A stretch of 64,000 nt of DNA from Aliidiomarina sp. B3213. Lineage in GTDB: Bacteria; Pseudomonadota; Gammaproteobacteria; Enterobacterales; Alteromonadaceae. Location: positions 992,001-1,056,000 of the forward strand of contig NZ_QMKJ01000001.1 of the NCBI RefSeq assembly GCF_003290085.1, in the 5' to 3' direction. The translations under genes and the position numbers were made by a program. Below the pieces are notes generated by a model. The model did not search any database and had not been told where the DNA came from. It saw nothing but the letters and a program-made list of their open reading frames with translations. Of this stretch, positions 9,266-18,752 are shown piece by piece (the first letter of the stretch is position 1; each line of letters begins with the position of its first letter).

Positions 9266-11407
9266 ATGCGTTTGAGCACGCTTTCCGCAGCAGTTTTAGC
9301 TGTTCTTTCGGCGCCAGCTTTAGCAGAGACTGACGACGATAATGACAATTCAGTTGTAGAACGTATTCAGATTATCGGTAGTCAAGAAGATGCACGAACC
9401 GTAGCTGGTTCGAGCGCTGTTATCGACGAAGAACAGATGGAAGTAGAAACGGTTACCGACATTCACCAAGTATTAAAAACGGTACCAGGTCTTTATATTC
9501 GTGAAGAAGACGGTTTTGGCTTGCGTCCTAACATTGGCGTTCGGGCTGCAACTGCTGGGCGTGTAAGTAAGGTTACATTACTTGAAGACGGCGTAATGAT
9601 GGCGCCAGCTCCTTACTCTAACCCTGCGGCGTACTACTTCCCTACCGCTTTTCGCATGAACTCTATTGAAATTCTAAAAGGCGCTCCAATGCTACGCTAT
9701 GGGCCGCAAACTACAGGCGGTGTGCTCAACTTAGTTACAACACCAATCCCTGAATCTTTTGGTGGTCAAGTTCTTACTCAGTTTGGTGACTTTGGTACAC
9801 ACGAAACTCATGCTTTTGTTGGCGACTACAACGGCACTTTTGGCTACCTACTTGAGACTTCTCAGCGAGACAGCCAAGGCTTTAAAGAAATTGATCGCTC
9901 TAACCGCGACAGTGGTTTCGCAATTGAAGACTACGTTGCTAAGTTCCTTTGGACTGGCGACCGTCAAAGTTTACTTGTAAAGCTGCAATATTCTGAAGAA
10001 ACATCGAATGAGACTTATGCTGGGTTAACGGACGCCGACTTCGCAGAGAATCCTAATCGTCGCTATGGTTTGTCGAGCATTGACCAAATGACCAACCACC
10101 ACGACAGCATTAACATTCATTACGACTATCAGCTTTCGGACATGATTACGCTGGGCGCGACTGTTTATAGCAACAATTTTCACAGAGACTGGTTTAAAGC
10201 CGGTGTTGTAAATGGTTTAGTTTCAGCTGCTAACCAAGGTGACGCAAACGCTCAGGCTATTCTTGACGGCGCGGTTGATCTTGAAGACATTACCTACACG
10301 CATGGTAACCGTGCTTACGGTTCACAAGGTATTGAACTTCACTCTGAAATAGCTCTTGCCGACCATGCAATTGAAGTGGGCATGCGCAGTCATGAAGACG
10401 ACATGAACCGCTACCAATTGAAAGAGGTTTATGACCAAATCAACGGCAGCTTAGTGTTCGATTCATTTATTCAGCCAACCGGCGGCGACAACCGTATTGA
10501 ACGCGCAGAAGCCTTAAGTTTTTGGATTACTGATCAGTGGCAAGTTTCTGAAGATTTGAACCTTAACCTTGCGCTTCGTTACGAAGACGTTGATTCTTCG
10601 CGCCGACAGTTTGCAACTCCAGAGCGCACGGACACGCCAAGCTTCCGTTCAAACAGTTCTGACTTGTGGTTGCCTGGAGCTTCATTTACTTATGACGTAA
10701 ATGACAACTGGCAGGTGCTAGCAGGAGCTCATAAAGGGTTCTCTCCTCTAGGTGGTGGTGCAACCGCTAACCAAGAGCCGGAAACAAGCTTAAACTATGA
10801 AGCTGGTGTACGTTACAGACAAGACGCTTGGTTCGTTGAAGCTATCGGTTTCTATAGCGACTTCAGTGACACCACGCAACTTTGCTCGATTGCAAATCCT
10901 TGTGACAACGGAGCCGAGTCGGGTACTTATGTGTTAGGTGAGTCTGTTGTTTCTGGTTTGGAGTTACAAGTTAGCAATACGTTTGCAGCAGGCGACTACT
11001 TAATTCCTGTTGACCTCAGCTACACGTACACGCAAGCCGAGATCAGTGAAAACAATGCAGTAACAGGTCTTATGGACGGCGACGTACTTAACGATGTTCC
11101 AGAAAATACATTGTCGCTACGTGTAACCTTCGATAACAACAAAGGTTGGTTGAACTACGTTGTGGTGAAGTATATCGACGAAATGTGTGTCTCGGTAGGT
11201 TGCAACCGCAACAACGACCCGAGCGCGCGCACAGAGTCTTTAGTAACAGCAGACTTAGTAAGCCGTTACGAGCTGTCACGCGACATGACCGTTTACTTCA
11301 AACTTGAAAACGTATTTGACGAACAAGTCATTATCGCTCGTTCACCGCATGGTGCACGTCCAAACAAACCACAAACAGCGATGTTTGGTCTGCAATATAA
11401 TTTCTAA
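9266..11407 (+). CDS. TonB-dependent outer-membrane receptor (FecA-like)
   Basis: This 713-residue receptor starts with a signal peptide (MRLSTLSAAVLAVLSAPALA) followed by a TonB-box-like acidic stretch (VVERIQIIGS). A plug domain runs to about residue 170 (GLRPNIGVRAA, IEILKGAPMLRYGPQTTGGVLNLVT), then a 22-strand-type barrel ending in the typical aromatic C-terminus (MFGLQYNF). The plug sequence resembles FecA-type ferric receptors, so uptake of a ferric chelate is likely, but the ligand cannot be read. The frame also opens at an ATG at 9254, but 9266 has GGGG at suitable spacing and begins the signal peptide cleanly. A candidate Fur site lies upstream and a hairpin terminator follows. Confidence 0.88.
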   Translation: MRLSTLSAAVLAVLSAPALAETDDDNDNSVVERIQIIGSQEDARTVAGSSAVIDEEQMEVETVTDIHQVLKTVPGLYIREEDGFGLRPNIGVRAATAGRVSKVTLLEDGVMMAPAPYSNPAAYYFPTAFRMNSIEILKGAPMLRYGPQTTGGVLNLVTTPIPESFGGQVLTQFGDFGTHETHAFVGDYNGTFGYLLETSQRDSQGFKEIDRSNRDSGFAIEDYVAKFLWTGDRQSLLVKLQYSEETSNETYAGLTDADFAENPNRRYGLSSIDQMTNHHDSINIHYDYQLSDMITLGATVYSNNFHRDWFKAGVVNGLVSAANQGDANAQAILDGAVDLEDITYTHGNRAYGSQGIELHSEIALADHAIEVGMRSHEDDMNRYQLKEVYDQINGSLVFDSFIQPTGGDNRIERAEALSFWITDQWQVSEDLNLNLALRYEDVDSSRRQFATPERTDTPSFRSNSSDLWLPGASFTYDVNDNWQVLAGAHKGFSPLGGGATANQEPETSLNYEAGVRYRQDAWFVEAIGFYSDFSDTTQLCSIANPCDNGAESGTYVLGESVVSGLELQVSNTFAAGDYLIPVDLSYTYTQAEISENNAVTGLMDGDVLNDVPENTLSLRVTFDNNKGWLNYVVVKYIDEMCVSVGCNRNNDPSARTESLVTADLVSRYELSRDMTVYFKLENVFDEQVIIARSPHGARPNKPQTAMFGLQYNF

Positions 11408-11427
11408 TAAGTGCTAAAACGAAAAGC

Positions 11428-11460
11428 GGTCAGGTGATTAAATCACCTGACCCCTTTTTT
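11428..11460. terminator. Bidirectional terminator with GGTCAG/CTGACC stem
   Basis: Two perfect 12-nt arms, GGTCAGGTGATT (11428-11439) and AATCACCTGACC (11441-11452), around one A, followed by CC and a T-run. It separates the TonB receptor from the convergent DUF2157 gene. Its outer bases match the hairpin at 8480. Confidence 0.8.
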
Positions 11461-11472
11461 TATTTAAGAATG

Positions 11473-12480
11473 TTATGAGGTGCTCGGAATAAGATTCAAA
11501 CGAACCGCTTCCGGTAGAACGCCAACAACTTTATTTCGTACGTTGTGCCAATACACCGAGAGCAACAGTAGCGAACCACCAACAACAAGAATAGTAAGTG
11601 CATAATTTAAACTCACTATACCGAAGTCACTTAGCAGAGAAGAAAACGCATAAATAACGTAAGCCAATGCAGACACCATTAAGGCTCTGCGGTCTACTGC
11701 AAGAGATATAAAGGCGAGAATGCCATAAGTCACAAGCACCAAAGCAGCCTGCAACAAAGAGATACCTTGATAGTCGCCCACTTCAATAAATTGAAAGACC
11801 GAATGCACAAGAAGTGGTGAAGCCAGTAAATGCAACCAAAACGCTACGTCTGACTTACGCGTAACCCGTTTTAAGTCTTGCGAATCCCAATACATGGCAA
11901 AGATAAATACAGCCAGTCCCAGCACAAAAGTAAGCACATGCAGCCACTCTTCAATTCCTGGAGCAATAGCGATTGCCAAACTGATCAGTAAACCAACACC
12001 AGCAGCAGCCAGCGCCGCTACCGTAATAGGCACTCGAAAACGAAGCCAATGTCCGTATGACGCAATTATCGATAAACCACAAGCTAAAACAATCGAGTAA
12101 TGTTTGTGGGAGATAAGCTCAGCACCCGCGTAAAAAATACTAACCACAAAAGCGAACATCAGCACAATCGCGGGTAACGCCATGTGACGCTTGTTAATAA
12201 AGTACTCGCCTAACCCCCAAGCCAAGCCTGCGGCAGCCAAGCCACCCACAACTTCATCGACCTGCTGGCCGATCATTGAGACCGCGATGATGGTTAAAAC
12301 ACACGCGATAACGACGAATATGTCGTTAAACCCGGAAACTAAACGGAACTGTTCTTCGTCTGCGATATTAAGATCAGTATTTTCCTGGGGCTTGTTCACC
12401 CATTCCTTGAAAGCATCGACCTGTTCGTGTTTAAAAACGCCAGCTTCCGCCGCGTTTTGTAAATCTTGATCACTGTACAT
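11473..12480 (-). CDS. DUF2157-like multi-span membrane protein
   Basis: This 335-residue protein has a soluble N-terminal region of about 45 residues (MYSDQDLQNAAEAGVFKHEQ) followed by roughly nine or ten hydrophobic segments (for example FVVIACVLTIIAVSMI, VAALAAAGVGLLISLAIAI). The layout is like DUF2157/DUF4401 inner-membrane proteins. I know of no established function. It is transcribed alone, with its promoter in the gap to 12595 and the shared terminator at 11428 behind it. Confidence 0.65.
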   Translation of the reverse strand: MYSDQDLQNAAEAGVFKHEQVDAFKEWVNKPQENTDLNIADEEQFRLVSGFNDIFVVIACVLTIIAVSMIGQQVDEVVGGLAAAGLAWGLGEYFINKRHMALPAIVLMFAFVVSIFYAGAELISHKHYSIVLACGLSIIASYGHWLRFRVPITVAALAAAGVGLLISLAIAIAPGIEEWLHVLTFVLGLAVFIFAMYWDSQDLKRVTRKSDVAFWLHLLASPLLVHSVFQFIEVGDYQGISLLQAALVLVTYGILAFISLAVDRRALMVSALAYVIYAFSSLLSDFGIVSLNYALTILVVGGSLLLLSVYWHNVRNKVVGVLPEAVRLNLIPSTS

Positions 12481-12594
12481 AGTGAATCTCCACTTCAGCC
12501 ATACCCTAGCTAACCTTCAAAGTAAGCCGAAAATATGACGAGCTCAAGTGAATTTACCGACTAAATTGTTTCAAAAATATACAGATTGGGAGGC

Positions 12595-12622
12595 AAAGAG
12601 GAGCTCAATGGCTCCTCTTTTT
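12595..12622. terminator. Hairpin terminator after dienelactone hydrolase gene
   Basis: AAAGAGGAGC/GCTCCTCTTT arms (12595-12604 and 12611-12620) with a 6-nt loop. The best T-run is on the plus strand; on the minus strand only CTTTGCC follows. It probably ends the minus-strand hydrolase gene, less efficiently than the others. Confidence 0.55.
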
Positions 12623-12628
12623 ATATGT

Positions 12629-13378
12629 TTACAGGTTGGTGTCTAAGAAGTTTAACAGTGCCGCCCAAGAAGCTCTGTCGGCTTCGAGTAGATAGTCACC
12701 GCTCCATGGAACAGTGAAAGAGTGGCGAGCACCACCATAAATATGTGCTTCATGCTGAACACTTTGTGCCTCTAACCCGTCTAACAAGGCCGCGACGTCT
12801 GACATACCTGACACGGGATCTGCTGAGCCATGTAAAATAATAACCGGGGCGTCTACAGACTCATAATTTTGCCCTTCTGGAAGATTTAACCCGCCATGGA
12901 AGGATGCATAGCCATTTAATCCAGCTCCCGCTCTTGCCATTTCAAGGACAGCTGCACCGCCGAAGCAATAACCCATGGCAACGATGTTTTCTGTGCCACC
13001 CGGAATATGTGCAACTTCGTTCATTGCTCCCATCAGTCGTTGGCGAAATAATTCCCTATTTTGGTACATTTCTGTCGCGCGTTCACGGTTCTCGTCCATG
13101 CTCGTCGGTTGGTTGTCCTTTCCATACACATCAACCGCAAAAGCAGTATAGCCAAGTGCAGCTAACTGCTCTGCTCTGCCTTCTTCGTAGTCGTTCGGAC
13201 CATCCCAGTCATGCACGATTAAAACTGTGCCTAGAGAGCGCTCCAAACGAGAGTTCCATGCTACGTAGCCACGCATAACCTCATTGCCGACTCTGTATTC
13301 ATGGTAGCTCGTTTCTATTTTTGCAAAAGCAGGAACGCAAAACGTACCTATAATCACTGCTAACAATAATGATCGCAT
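12629..13378 (-). CDS. Secreted dienelactone hydrolase family protein
   Basis: This 249-residue alpha/beta hydrolase has a signal peptide (MRSLLLAVIIGTFCVPAFA), the nucleophile elbow GYCFGG with a Cys nucleophile, the acid in ILHGSADPVSG and the His in GGARHSF. That is the Cys-Asp-His triad of dienelactone hydrolases. The start at 13378 has AAGGAG six bases upstream; the in-frame ATG at 13384 abuts that site and is unlikely. The substrate is unknown; periplasmic members of this family are common in marine bacteria. Confidence 0.85.
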   Translation of the reverse strand: MRSLLLAVIIGTFCVPAFAKIETSYHEYRVGNEVMRGYVAWNSRLERSLGTVLIVHDWDGPNDYEEGRAEQLAALGYTAFAVDVYGKDNQPTSMDENRERATEMYQNRELFRQRLMGAMNEVAHIPGGTENIVAMGYCFGGAAVLEMARAGAGLNGYASFHGGLNLPEGQNYESVDAPVIILHGSADPVSGMSDVAALLDGLEAQSVQHEAHIYGGARHSFTVPWSGDYLLEADRASWAALLNFLDTNL

Positions 13379-13421
13379 TTTCATCTCCTTTAGTTGTATG
13401 AATGCGAAAACAACACTGTGC

Positions 13422-13844
13422 TTACGTGTTGCTACTGCTATTTGGATTAAATACCACTTCCCAAAGGTGTCCGTCTAAGTCCATAAAAACTCCTCCGTAT
13501 CCACCCCAAGGAAACTCCGCGGCCTCTTTGGTTAATGTAGCTCCTGCTTTCAGTGCTGAAGCAATAACTTGGTCAACTTTCTCCGTTGAACCGACATTGT
13601 GAGCAAGTAATAAACCAGACGAGTTCGGTGAGCCCAAGGGGACGCCGCATTGGCGCGCTAAACTCTCTCTTGGCCACAAAGCCAAAGTTAAATCTGTGTT
13701 TACTTTAAAAAAAGCCACAGCTCCGTCATTGAATTCTTCTCCGATAATACCTTTGGTCTTCAACCCAAGCACTTTTTGATAAAACTCAACAGCACGTTTT
13801 AAGTCTGAAACACCCAACGTAATATAGCTAATTGTAGCTTCCAT
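13422..13844 (-). CDS. VOC family (glyoxalase-fold) protein
   Basis: A 140-residue vicinal-oxygen-chelate protein with the paired beta-alpha-beta-beta-beta modules (ISYITLGVSDLKRAVEFYQKVL and the C-terminal GGYGGVFMDLDGHLWEVVFNP). Such proteins include dioxygenases, glyoxalases and resistance proteins; no specific substrate can be assigned. A TTG at 13856 is in frame, but the ATG at 13844 has GGGA upstream and begins at the family core. It is divergent from the iron operon, so the Fur box at 13877 could affect it too. Confidence 0.8.
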   Translation of the reverse strand: MEATISYITLGVSDLKRAVEFYQKVLGLKTKGIIGEEFNDGAVAFFKVNTDLTLALWPRESLARQCGVPLGSPNSSGLLLAHNVGSTEKVDQVIASALKAGATLTKEAAEFPWGGYGGVFMDLDGHLWEVVFNPNSSSNT

Positions 13845-13876
13845 AAAACATCCCAAAAAAATTCAAAAAAGTTAAA

Positions 13877-13891
13877 TGATAATAATTGTCA
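13877..13891. promoter_or_regulatory. Fur box of the ferric-iron ABC operon
   Basis: TGATAATAATTGTCA differs from the 7-1-7 Fur consensus TGATAATnATTATCA at one position and is embedded in a longer palindrome (AATGATAATAATTGTCATT, 13875-13893). It lies about 60-70 bp before the fbpA-like start. Repression by Fe2+-Fur is inferred. Confidence 0.85.
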
Positions 13892-13948
13892 TTTAGAAAG
13901 ATATGCTTTAGACTCTACTCAATCTTAAAGAAGGAGTTTAACGCTGTT

Positions 13949-14983
13949 ATGAAACCCATTTTTAAAATCATTTTAGCAGTCCTTATCATTGCAGGACTCA
14001 TCCTTACTCTAAAACCTAATAATAACGAGGAAAGCAGTGTAAATATCTACTCTTCTCGTAAAGAAAGTCTTATTAAACCGCTTCTTGAAAAGTTCACTGA
14101 AGAAACAGGAATTCAAGTTAACTTGGTTACCGGCTCTGGCGACGGTTTATTAACTCGCTTACAAAACGAAGGCGAGAATAGCCCAGCCGACTTGTTCTTG
14201 ACTGTAGACGCAGGTGCGTTACACCGCGCTAAAAGTGCCAGTCTATTCCAGCCAGTGGACTCTCGCGTATTAAACGCTAACGTACCTGCACATTTGCAAG
14301 ACGCCGACCAGCAATGGTTCGGACTTAGCATGCGCGCTCGTACCATTTTCTATTCAAACGAACGCGTAGAGCCTAGCGAACTTTCAACCTATATGGATTT
14401 AGCTGACGAAAAGTGGCGTAACCGTATTTGTATTCGCTCTTCAGACAACCTTTATAACCAGTCTTTGGTAGCGTCTTTAATTGCGCACCACGGTGAAGCA
14501 GCGACAGAAGAATGGGCTCGTGGCCTAGTAGCTAACTTCGCTCGCGAACCAGTAGGCGGTGACCGCGACCAAATTCATGCCGTTGCTTCAGGTCAATGCG
14601 ACATTGCGATTGCTAACACCTACTACTTCGGCGGTATGACAGCTTCTGACGAAGCTGCTAATCAAGAAACAGTGTCTAAAGTGAACGTATTCTGGCCTTC
14701 TCAAAGCGAACAAGGTGTTCACGTGAATGTGAGTGGTATTGGCTTACTACAACACGCTTCTAACCCAGACGAAGCTATTCAACTCATGGAGTTCTTAGTG
14801 AGTGAAGAGTCACAAGCTTGGTATGCAGAAGCAAACCAAGAGTACCCAGTACGCCCGGGTACAGACCGCAGCGAAATCCTTACTAGTTGGGGTGATTTCG
14901 AAGCTGACACTCTATCAATGAGCGTACTAGGCGAAAATAATGCTGCGGCAGTTCGCTTAATGAACCGTGCAGGTTGGCGTTAA
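13949..14983 (+). CDS. fbpA: Ferric iron ABC transporter, substrate-binding protein (FbpA/FutA-like)
   Basis: This 344-residue protein has an N-terminal hydrophobic anchor or signal (IFKIILAVLIIAGLILTL) and then the periplasmic binding fold starting VNIYSSRKESLIKPLLEKF. Near residues 225-226 it carries the tandem Tyr (ANTYYFGG) that coordinates Fe3+ in FbpA/FutA proteins. The N-terminus lacks a lipobox Cys and a clear cleavage site, so it may remain tethered. The frame opens from a TTG inside the Fur box, but the ATG at 13949 follows an AAGGAG (13931-13936) with rather long 12-nt spacing. It is the first gene of a three-gene iron operon. Confidence 0.9.
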   Translation: MKPIFKIILAVLIIAGLILTLKPNNNEESSVNIYSSRKESLIKPLLEKFTEETGIQVNLVTGSGDGLLTRLQNEGENSPADLFLTVDAGALHRAKSASLFQPVDSRVLNANVPAHLQDADQQWFGLSMRARTIFYSNERVEPSELSTYMDLADEKWRNRICIRSSDNLYNQSLVASLIAHHGEAATEEWARGLVANFAREPVGGDRDQIHAVASGQCDIAIANTYYFGGMTASDEAANQETVSKVNVFWPSQSEQGVHVNVSGIGLLQHASNPDEAIQLMEFLVSEESQAWYAEANQEYPVRPGTDRSEILTSWGDFEADTLSMSVLGENNAAAVRLMNRAGWR

Positions 14984-14989
14984 GCGTTA

Positions 14990-16744
14990 ATGTCTCCGGC
15001 ACGTAGTTCAGCCTATTTGTTGCATAAAAGCCTGCGAGAGCGGGCTTTTTCTGCTTTCAGAAAGGCAAGTTCACCGCTACTCGCGACCTTTGTGTGTTTG
15101 CCATTGTTGGTGGTTATTGCCGCTTTCTTTATCGGACTAACCGGTGAAGAACAAAGGCAAACGCTCTCTCACTTATGGGAGTTTGTGATTGCCGAGTATG
15201 TATGGCACACCATTGTCATGATGGTCGGTGTAGGTGTTCTTGTTACTCTATTGGGCGTAAGTACAGCTTGGTTAACCACCGCATGCGAATTTAAAGGCGT
15301 GCGCTGGCTGCGCTGGGCATTGTTGTTGCCACTCGCCATGCCTGCGTACATTACCGCATACACGTACAGCGGAATGCTAAGTTATGAAGGGATTGTTCAG
15401 CGAACACTAAGAGACATATTTAACTGGTCTTACGGCGACTATTATTTCCCAGAAGTGCGTTCAATCACCGGCGCTATTCTAGTCTTAAGTTTTGTACTCT
15501 TTCCTTATGTATATCTCATTACACGAGCTGCGTTTCTTGAACAGTCCCGCGCTGCCATTGAAGCAAGCCGAGTTTTGGGCTTATCTCCATGGAAAAGTTT
15601 TTGGCGTGTTGCCCTTCCAATGGCCCGCCCTGCGATTGCCACAGGCTTAACGCTTGCACTGATGGAAACTTTAGCCGACTACGGCACAGTTCATTTTTAT
15701 GGCGTAACCACATTTACCACGGGTATTTTTAGAACATGGTACGGCATGGGAGATCCTCTCGGAGCATTGCAACTTTCCAGCATACTATTGTCTGCCATTA
15801 TTATCCTGATGGTTCTCGAGCGTATATCTAGAAAGCAGTCTCAGTATCATAATGGAACTAAAGGCTCACAGCCGGCAAGACCGTTTAAACTAAGTCGAGG
15901 CAAAAGCATTGCTGCGTTTCTAGTGTGCTTTATTCCTATTGCGATTGGCTTTGTCTTTCCTGCATTACAATTAATATCTTGGTCTTATGATCAGGTCGAA
16001 ACTTGGCTAAGCCCAGATTTTCATGAACTAGTGAAGAATAGTATTGCCTTAGCGTTACTCGCGTCGTCTATTACCGTCATGGTTGCGCTCTGGTTTTGTT
16101 ATGGCAAGCGCCAATTAAAAACCACCTGGACACGCATAAGTGTGAACCTGGCTTCTACCGGCTACGCAGTGCCCGGCGTTATCGTTGCGGTGGGTATTAT
16201 TGTGCCCTTCGCTTGGTTCGATAGACAAATCATTAGCGCCTCAGAATTTTTGTTCGGTATAAATCCAGGTCTTATCTTTTCTGGCACCATCATATCGGTC
16301 TTATTTGCGTACTTAGTGCGCTTCTTGTCAGTGTCTATTCAAACCATAGACAGCGGGTTAGCCCAAATCAGTCCTGCGATGGACGAGTCTGGCCGAATAT
16401 TAGGTTTGAGCTCTACTCAAGTACTTGGCCGCATTCATTTCCCTCTATTAAAAACTAGTTTAATGACCGCCGGCATATTGGTTTTTGTCGACGTGTTAAA
16501 AGAGCTTCCTGCAACGCTTATTCTACGCCCTTTCAATTTTAATACATTGGCTGTTCGCGCATATGAGATGGCAGGCGACGAAAGACTTGCACAAGCAGGT
16601 CCAGCAGCTTTAATGATTGTGGTTGCGGGCTTAGTTCCTGTAATATTGCTCAGCCGAGCCATTCAAGCTAGGCATCAAAGCTATCTCAATATGAAAACAC
16701 CACCGCAGAAAGCCGAGGAAATCTATGAGCCTGTTAACGCTTAA
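14990..16744 (+). CDS. fbpB: Ferric iron ABC transporter, fused permease (FbpB-like)
   Basis: This 584-residue inner-membrane protein contains two BPD permease modules in tandem, each with an EAA-loop (EASRVLGLSPWKSFWRVALPMARPA near residues 190-215; DESGRILGLSSTQVLGRIHFPLLK near 465-490). About 12 hydrophobic helices are visible. The internal duplication is typical of FbpB/FutB iron permeases. It starts 6 nt after fbpA and overlaps fbpC by 20 nt, so the three are one operon under the Fur box. Confidence 0.92.
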   Translation: MSPARSSAYLLHKSLRERAFSAFRKASSPLLATFVCLPLLVVIAAFFIGLTGEEQRQTLSHLWEFVIAEYVWHTIVMMVGVGVLVTLLGVSTAWLTTACEFKGVRWLRWALLLPLAMPAYITAYTYSGMLSYEGIVQRTLRDIFNWSYGDYYFPEVRSITGAILVLSFVLFPYVYLITRAAFLEQSRAAIEASRVLGLSPWKSFWRVALPMARPAIATGLTLALMETLADYGTVHFYGVTTFTTGIFRTWYGMGDPLGALQLSSILLSAIIILMVLERISRKQSQYHNGTKGSQPARPFKLSRGKSIAAFLVCFIPIAIGFVFPALQLISWSYDQVETWLSPDFHELVKNSIALALLASSITVMVALWFCYGKRQLKTTWTRISVNLASTGYAVPGVIVAVGIIVPFAWFDRQIISASEFLFGINPGLIFSGTIISVLFAYLVRFLSVSIQTIDSGLAQISPAMDESGRILGLSSTQVLGRIHFPLLKTSLMTAGILVFVDVLKELPATLILRPFNFNTLAVRAYEMAGDERLAQAGPAALMIVVAGLVPVILLSRAIQARHQSYLNMKTPPQKAEEIYEPVNA

Positions 16745-17780
16745 CCAAATAAAGGTCAGTTTTGGTGAGCAAGTCATTGTCGACTCAGTAGACTTTTCTC
16801 TAGAGGAAGGCGATATCGGCTGCCTGTTGGGCCCTTCCGGCTGTGGTAAAACAACACTGTTAAGAGCTATTGCAGGGTTTGAGCCTGTACAAAGTGGAAG
16901 CATAACGCTTGCAGACAAGCTTATGAGTTCACCTGCTCAACTCGTACCGCCAGAAAAACGTGAAATTGGTATGGTGTTTCAAGACTTTGCACTTTTCCCA
17001 CACTTGAACGTAGGTGAGAACATTAGCTTTGGCCTGCACAAGTGGAGTACAGGCGAAAAGTCACAAAGGGTAAAGCAGCTTTTAGAATACGTAGGGCTTG
17101 AAGGTTACGAAAACAGATTTCCTCATCAACTCTCTGGAGGTCAACAGCAGCGCATAGCGCTAGCTCGAGCGTTAGCGCCACAACCGAAGCTGCTGTTGCT
17201 CGACGAACCATTCTCGAGTCTAGATGCGGAATTAAGAGAGTCTCTAGCGACCGATGTTCGCCAACTTCTTAAAAAAGAAAAAATAACAGCACTACTGGTG
17301 ACTCATGACCAGCAAGAAGCATTCGCGATGGCTGACAAAGCAGGAGTAATGTACCACGGCAAAATGCTGCAATGGGACACACCTTATGGTTTGTATCATG
17401 AACCTGCACATCACTTGGTTGCCGACTTCATAGGTCATGGAGTGCTTATTAGAGGCTCGGTGATCGAAGACAACAAGGTGTCTACACCTTTAGGTGAGTT
17501 AAACGGCGAAGGTATTTCGATTAATAGTGAAGGCGAGATGGTAGAAATATTGGTTCGCCCAGACGACATTATTATCGACGACTCCAGCGCTCGGAGAAGC
17601 ACAGTTATTAGCAAAGGCTTCCGAGGAGCTCACTATCTCTACACTGTTGAGCTTGAAGACGGTAGTCAATTGCTATGTATGGCACCTTCGCATCATCAAT
17701 ACGAACTTGGAAGTGAGGTTGGCCTAAGACTTAACTTAGACCACCTCGTCGTTTTTCCTGCCGGTTACTGCGAACTTTAA
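16725..17780 (+). CDS. fbpC: Ferric iron ABC transporter, ATPase (FbpC-like)
   Basis: This 351-residue ATPase has Walker A GPSGCGKTT near residue 38, the Q-loop VFQDFALFPH, the signature LSGGQQQR, Walker B LLLLDEPF, the switch His (LLVTHDQQEA) and a C-terminal TOBE-like regulatory domain. The start lies within the end of fbpB. It powers ferric iron import from the periplasm. Confidence 0.93.
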   Translation: MSLLTLNQIKVSFGEQVIVDSVDFSLEEGDIGCLLGPSGCGKTTLLRAIAGFEPVQSGSITLADKLMSSPAQLVPPEKREIGMVFQDFALFPHLNVGENISFGLHKWSTGEKSQRVKQLLEYVGLEGYENRFPHQLSGGQQQRIALARALAPQPKLLLLDEPFSSLDAELRESLATDVRQLLKKEKITALLVTHDQQEAFAMADKAGVMYHGKMLQWDTPYGLYHEPAHHLVADFIGHGVLIRGSVIEDNKVSTPLGELNGEGISINSEGEMVEILVRPDDIIIDDSSARRSTVISKGFRGAHYLYTVELEDGSQLLCMAPSHHQYELGSEVGLRLNLDHLVVFPAGYCEL

Positions 17781-17802
17781 GAGCGAACTTTAACAGCGAG
17801 CT

Positions 17803-18624
17803 TTAAAGCCCATATCTAGCGACTATTTCCGCATAGGTTCCGTTTGCATGAACCACAGCAAGCTCACGATTAAACTCCTCTATGAGTTCTTCGTTCACAC
17901 TTTCCCTAGAAAACATTGCAAAAATAGGTGACGCAACGGTATTAATATGGCTTTCCGTCACATATTCCGAGAGACCTTTCCGGCGTATCATAGACAGCCC
18001 TACGCGTTCATCTTCTAAGATACCGTCGACATCTTGGTCAATAAGCCTCGCTAGGTTCAATTCGCTAATCATCGCTCCGCTGATCTGTTCTTGATAGTTC
18101 GCACTCTCAGTAATCGCTTGTACGCTATCACCATAGTAATACTGGTTAACTATACCGAGCTTGTAACCTGCATCAACGAAGTCACCCAAAGTCTCAAAGT
18201 CGGCATACCTATGTTGTTCACCTTGCCTCACAAACAAGGCGAACGACTCCTCACGGTACATATTAGAGAAGTAAGCATAAGACTCACGCTCTTCTGTTTT
18301 TGAAGCTCCTACTAGCATGTCGATGGTTCCTTCCTCGACGCCTTGTAAAAGCTCCAACCAAGTAGCTTGAACATACTCTAACTCACATCCCATTGCTTGA
18401 GTTACATGGCGCGCCAGTTCGATGTCAATTCCCATGACTTCATTGCCAACATCCATGTACTGATAGGGCTCCCAAGCGTCGAAACCCAGCCTCAACGAGC
18501 ATGTTGGTATCTCCACTTGAGGTGTAGCTTGGTTTTCAACTTGAGTTTGGGGCATTTCTGGTGTCTGTGCCGGACACCCGACAAGTACTGCAACACACAT
18601 GACGAGCAAAATATGGATTTTCAT
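17803..18624 (-). CDS. Orphan family-3 solute-binding lipoprotein
   Basis: This 273-residue protein has a lipoprotein signal with lipobox LVGC at Cys17. The body is typical of SBP_bac_3 amino-acid binding proteins (LRLGFDAWEPYQYMDVGNEVMGIDIELARHVTQAMG; TWLELLQGVEEGTIDMLVGASKT). No permease or ATPase gene lies beside it. It converges on fbpC. It may feed a transporter encoded elsewhere or act as a sensory binding protein; the ligand is unknown. Confidence 0.85.
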   Translation of the reverse strand: MKIHILLVMCVAVLVGCPAQTPEMPQTQVENQATPQVEIPTCSLRLGFDAWEPYQYMDVGNEVMGIDIELARHVTQAMGCELEYVQATWLELLQGVEEGTIDMLVGASKTEERESYAYFSNMYREESFALFVRQGEQHRYADFETLGDFVDAGYKLGIVNQYYYGDSVQAITESANYQEQISGAMISELNLARLIDQDVDGILEDERVGLSMIRRKGLSEYVTESHINTVASPIFAMFSRESVNEELIEEFNRELAVVHANGTYAEIVARYGL

Positions 18625-18752
18625 AACGGCTCCTACGTGCTGTAGATTTCACCAATAAGTATAGCTGAACATATATTTATCTGTGTTAGTCTTAGAATTA
18701 ACGATAAAACGCCTCGTAGTTTTAGGCACAAACATTTAGCTAGGGGCCCTGC

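Noticed and set aside
12904-13278. A 124-residue plus-strand reading frame.
   Set aside because: It lies antisense to the dienelactone hydrolase gene and has no ribosome site or family features.
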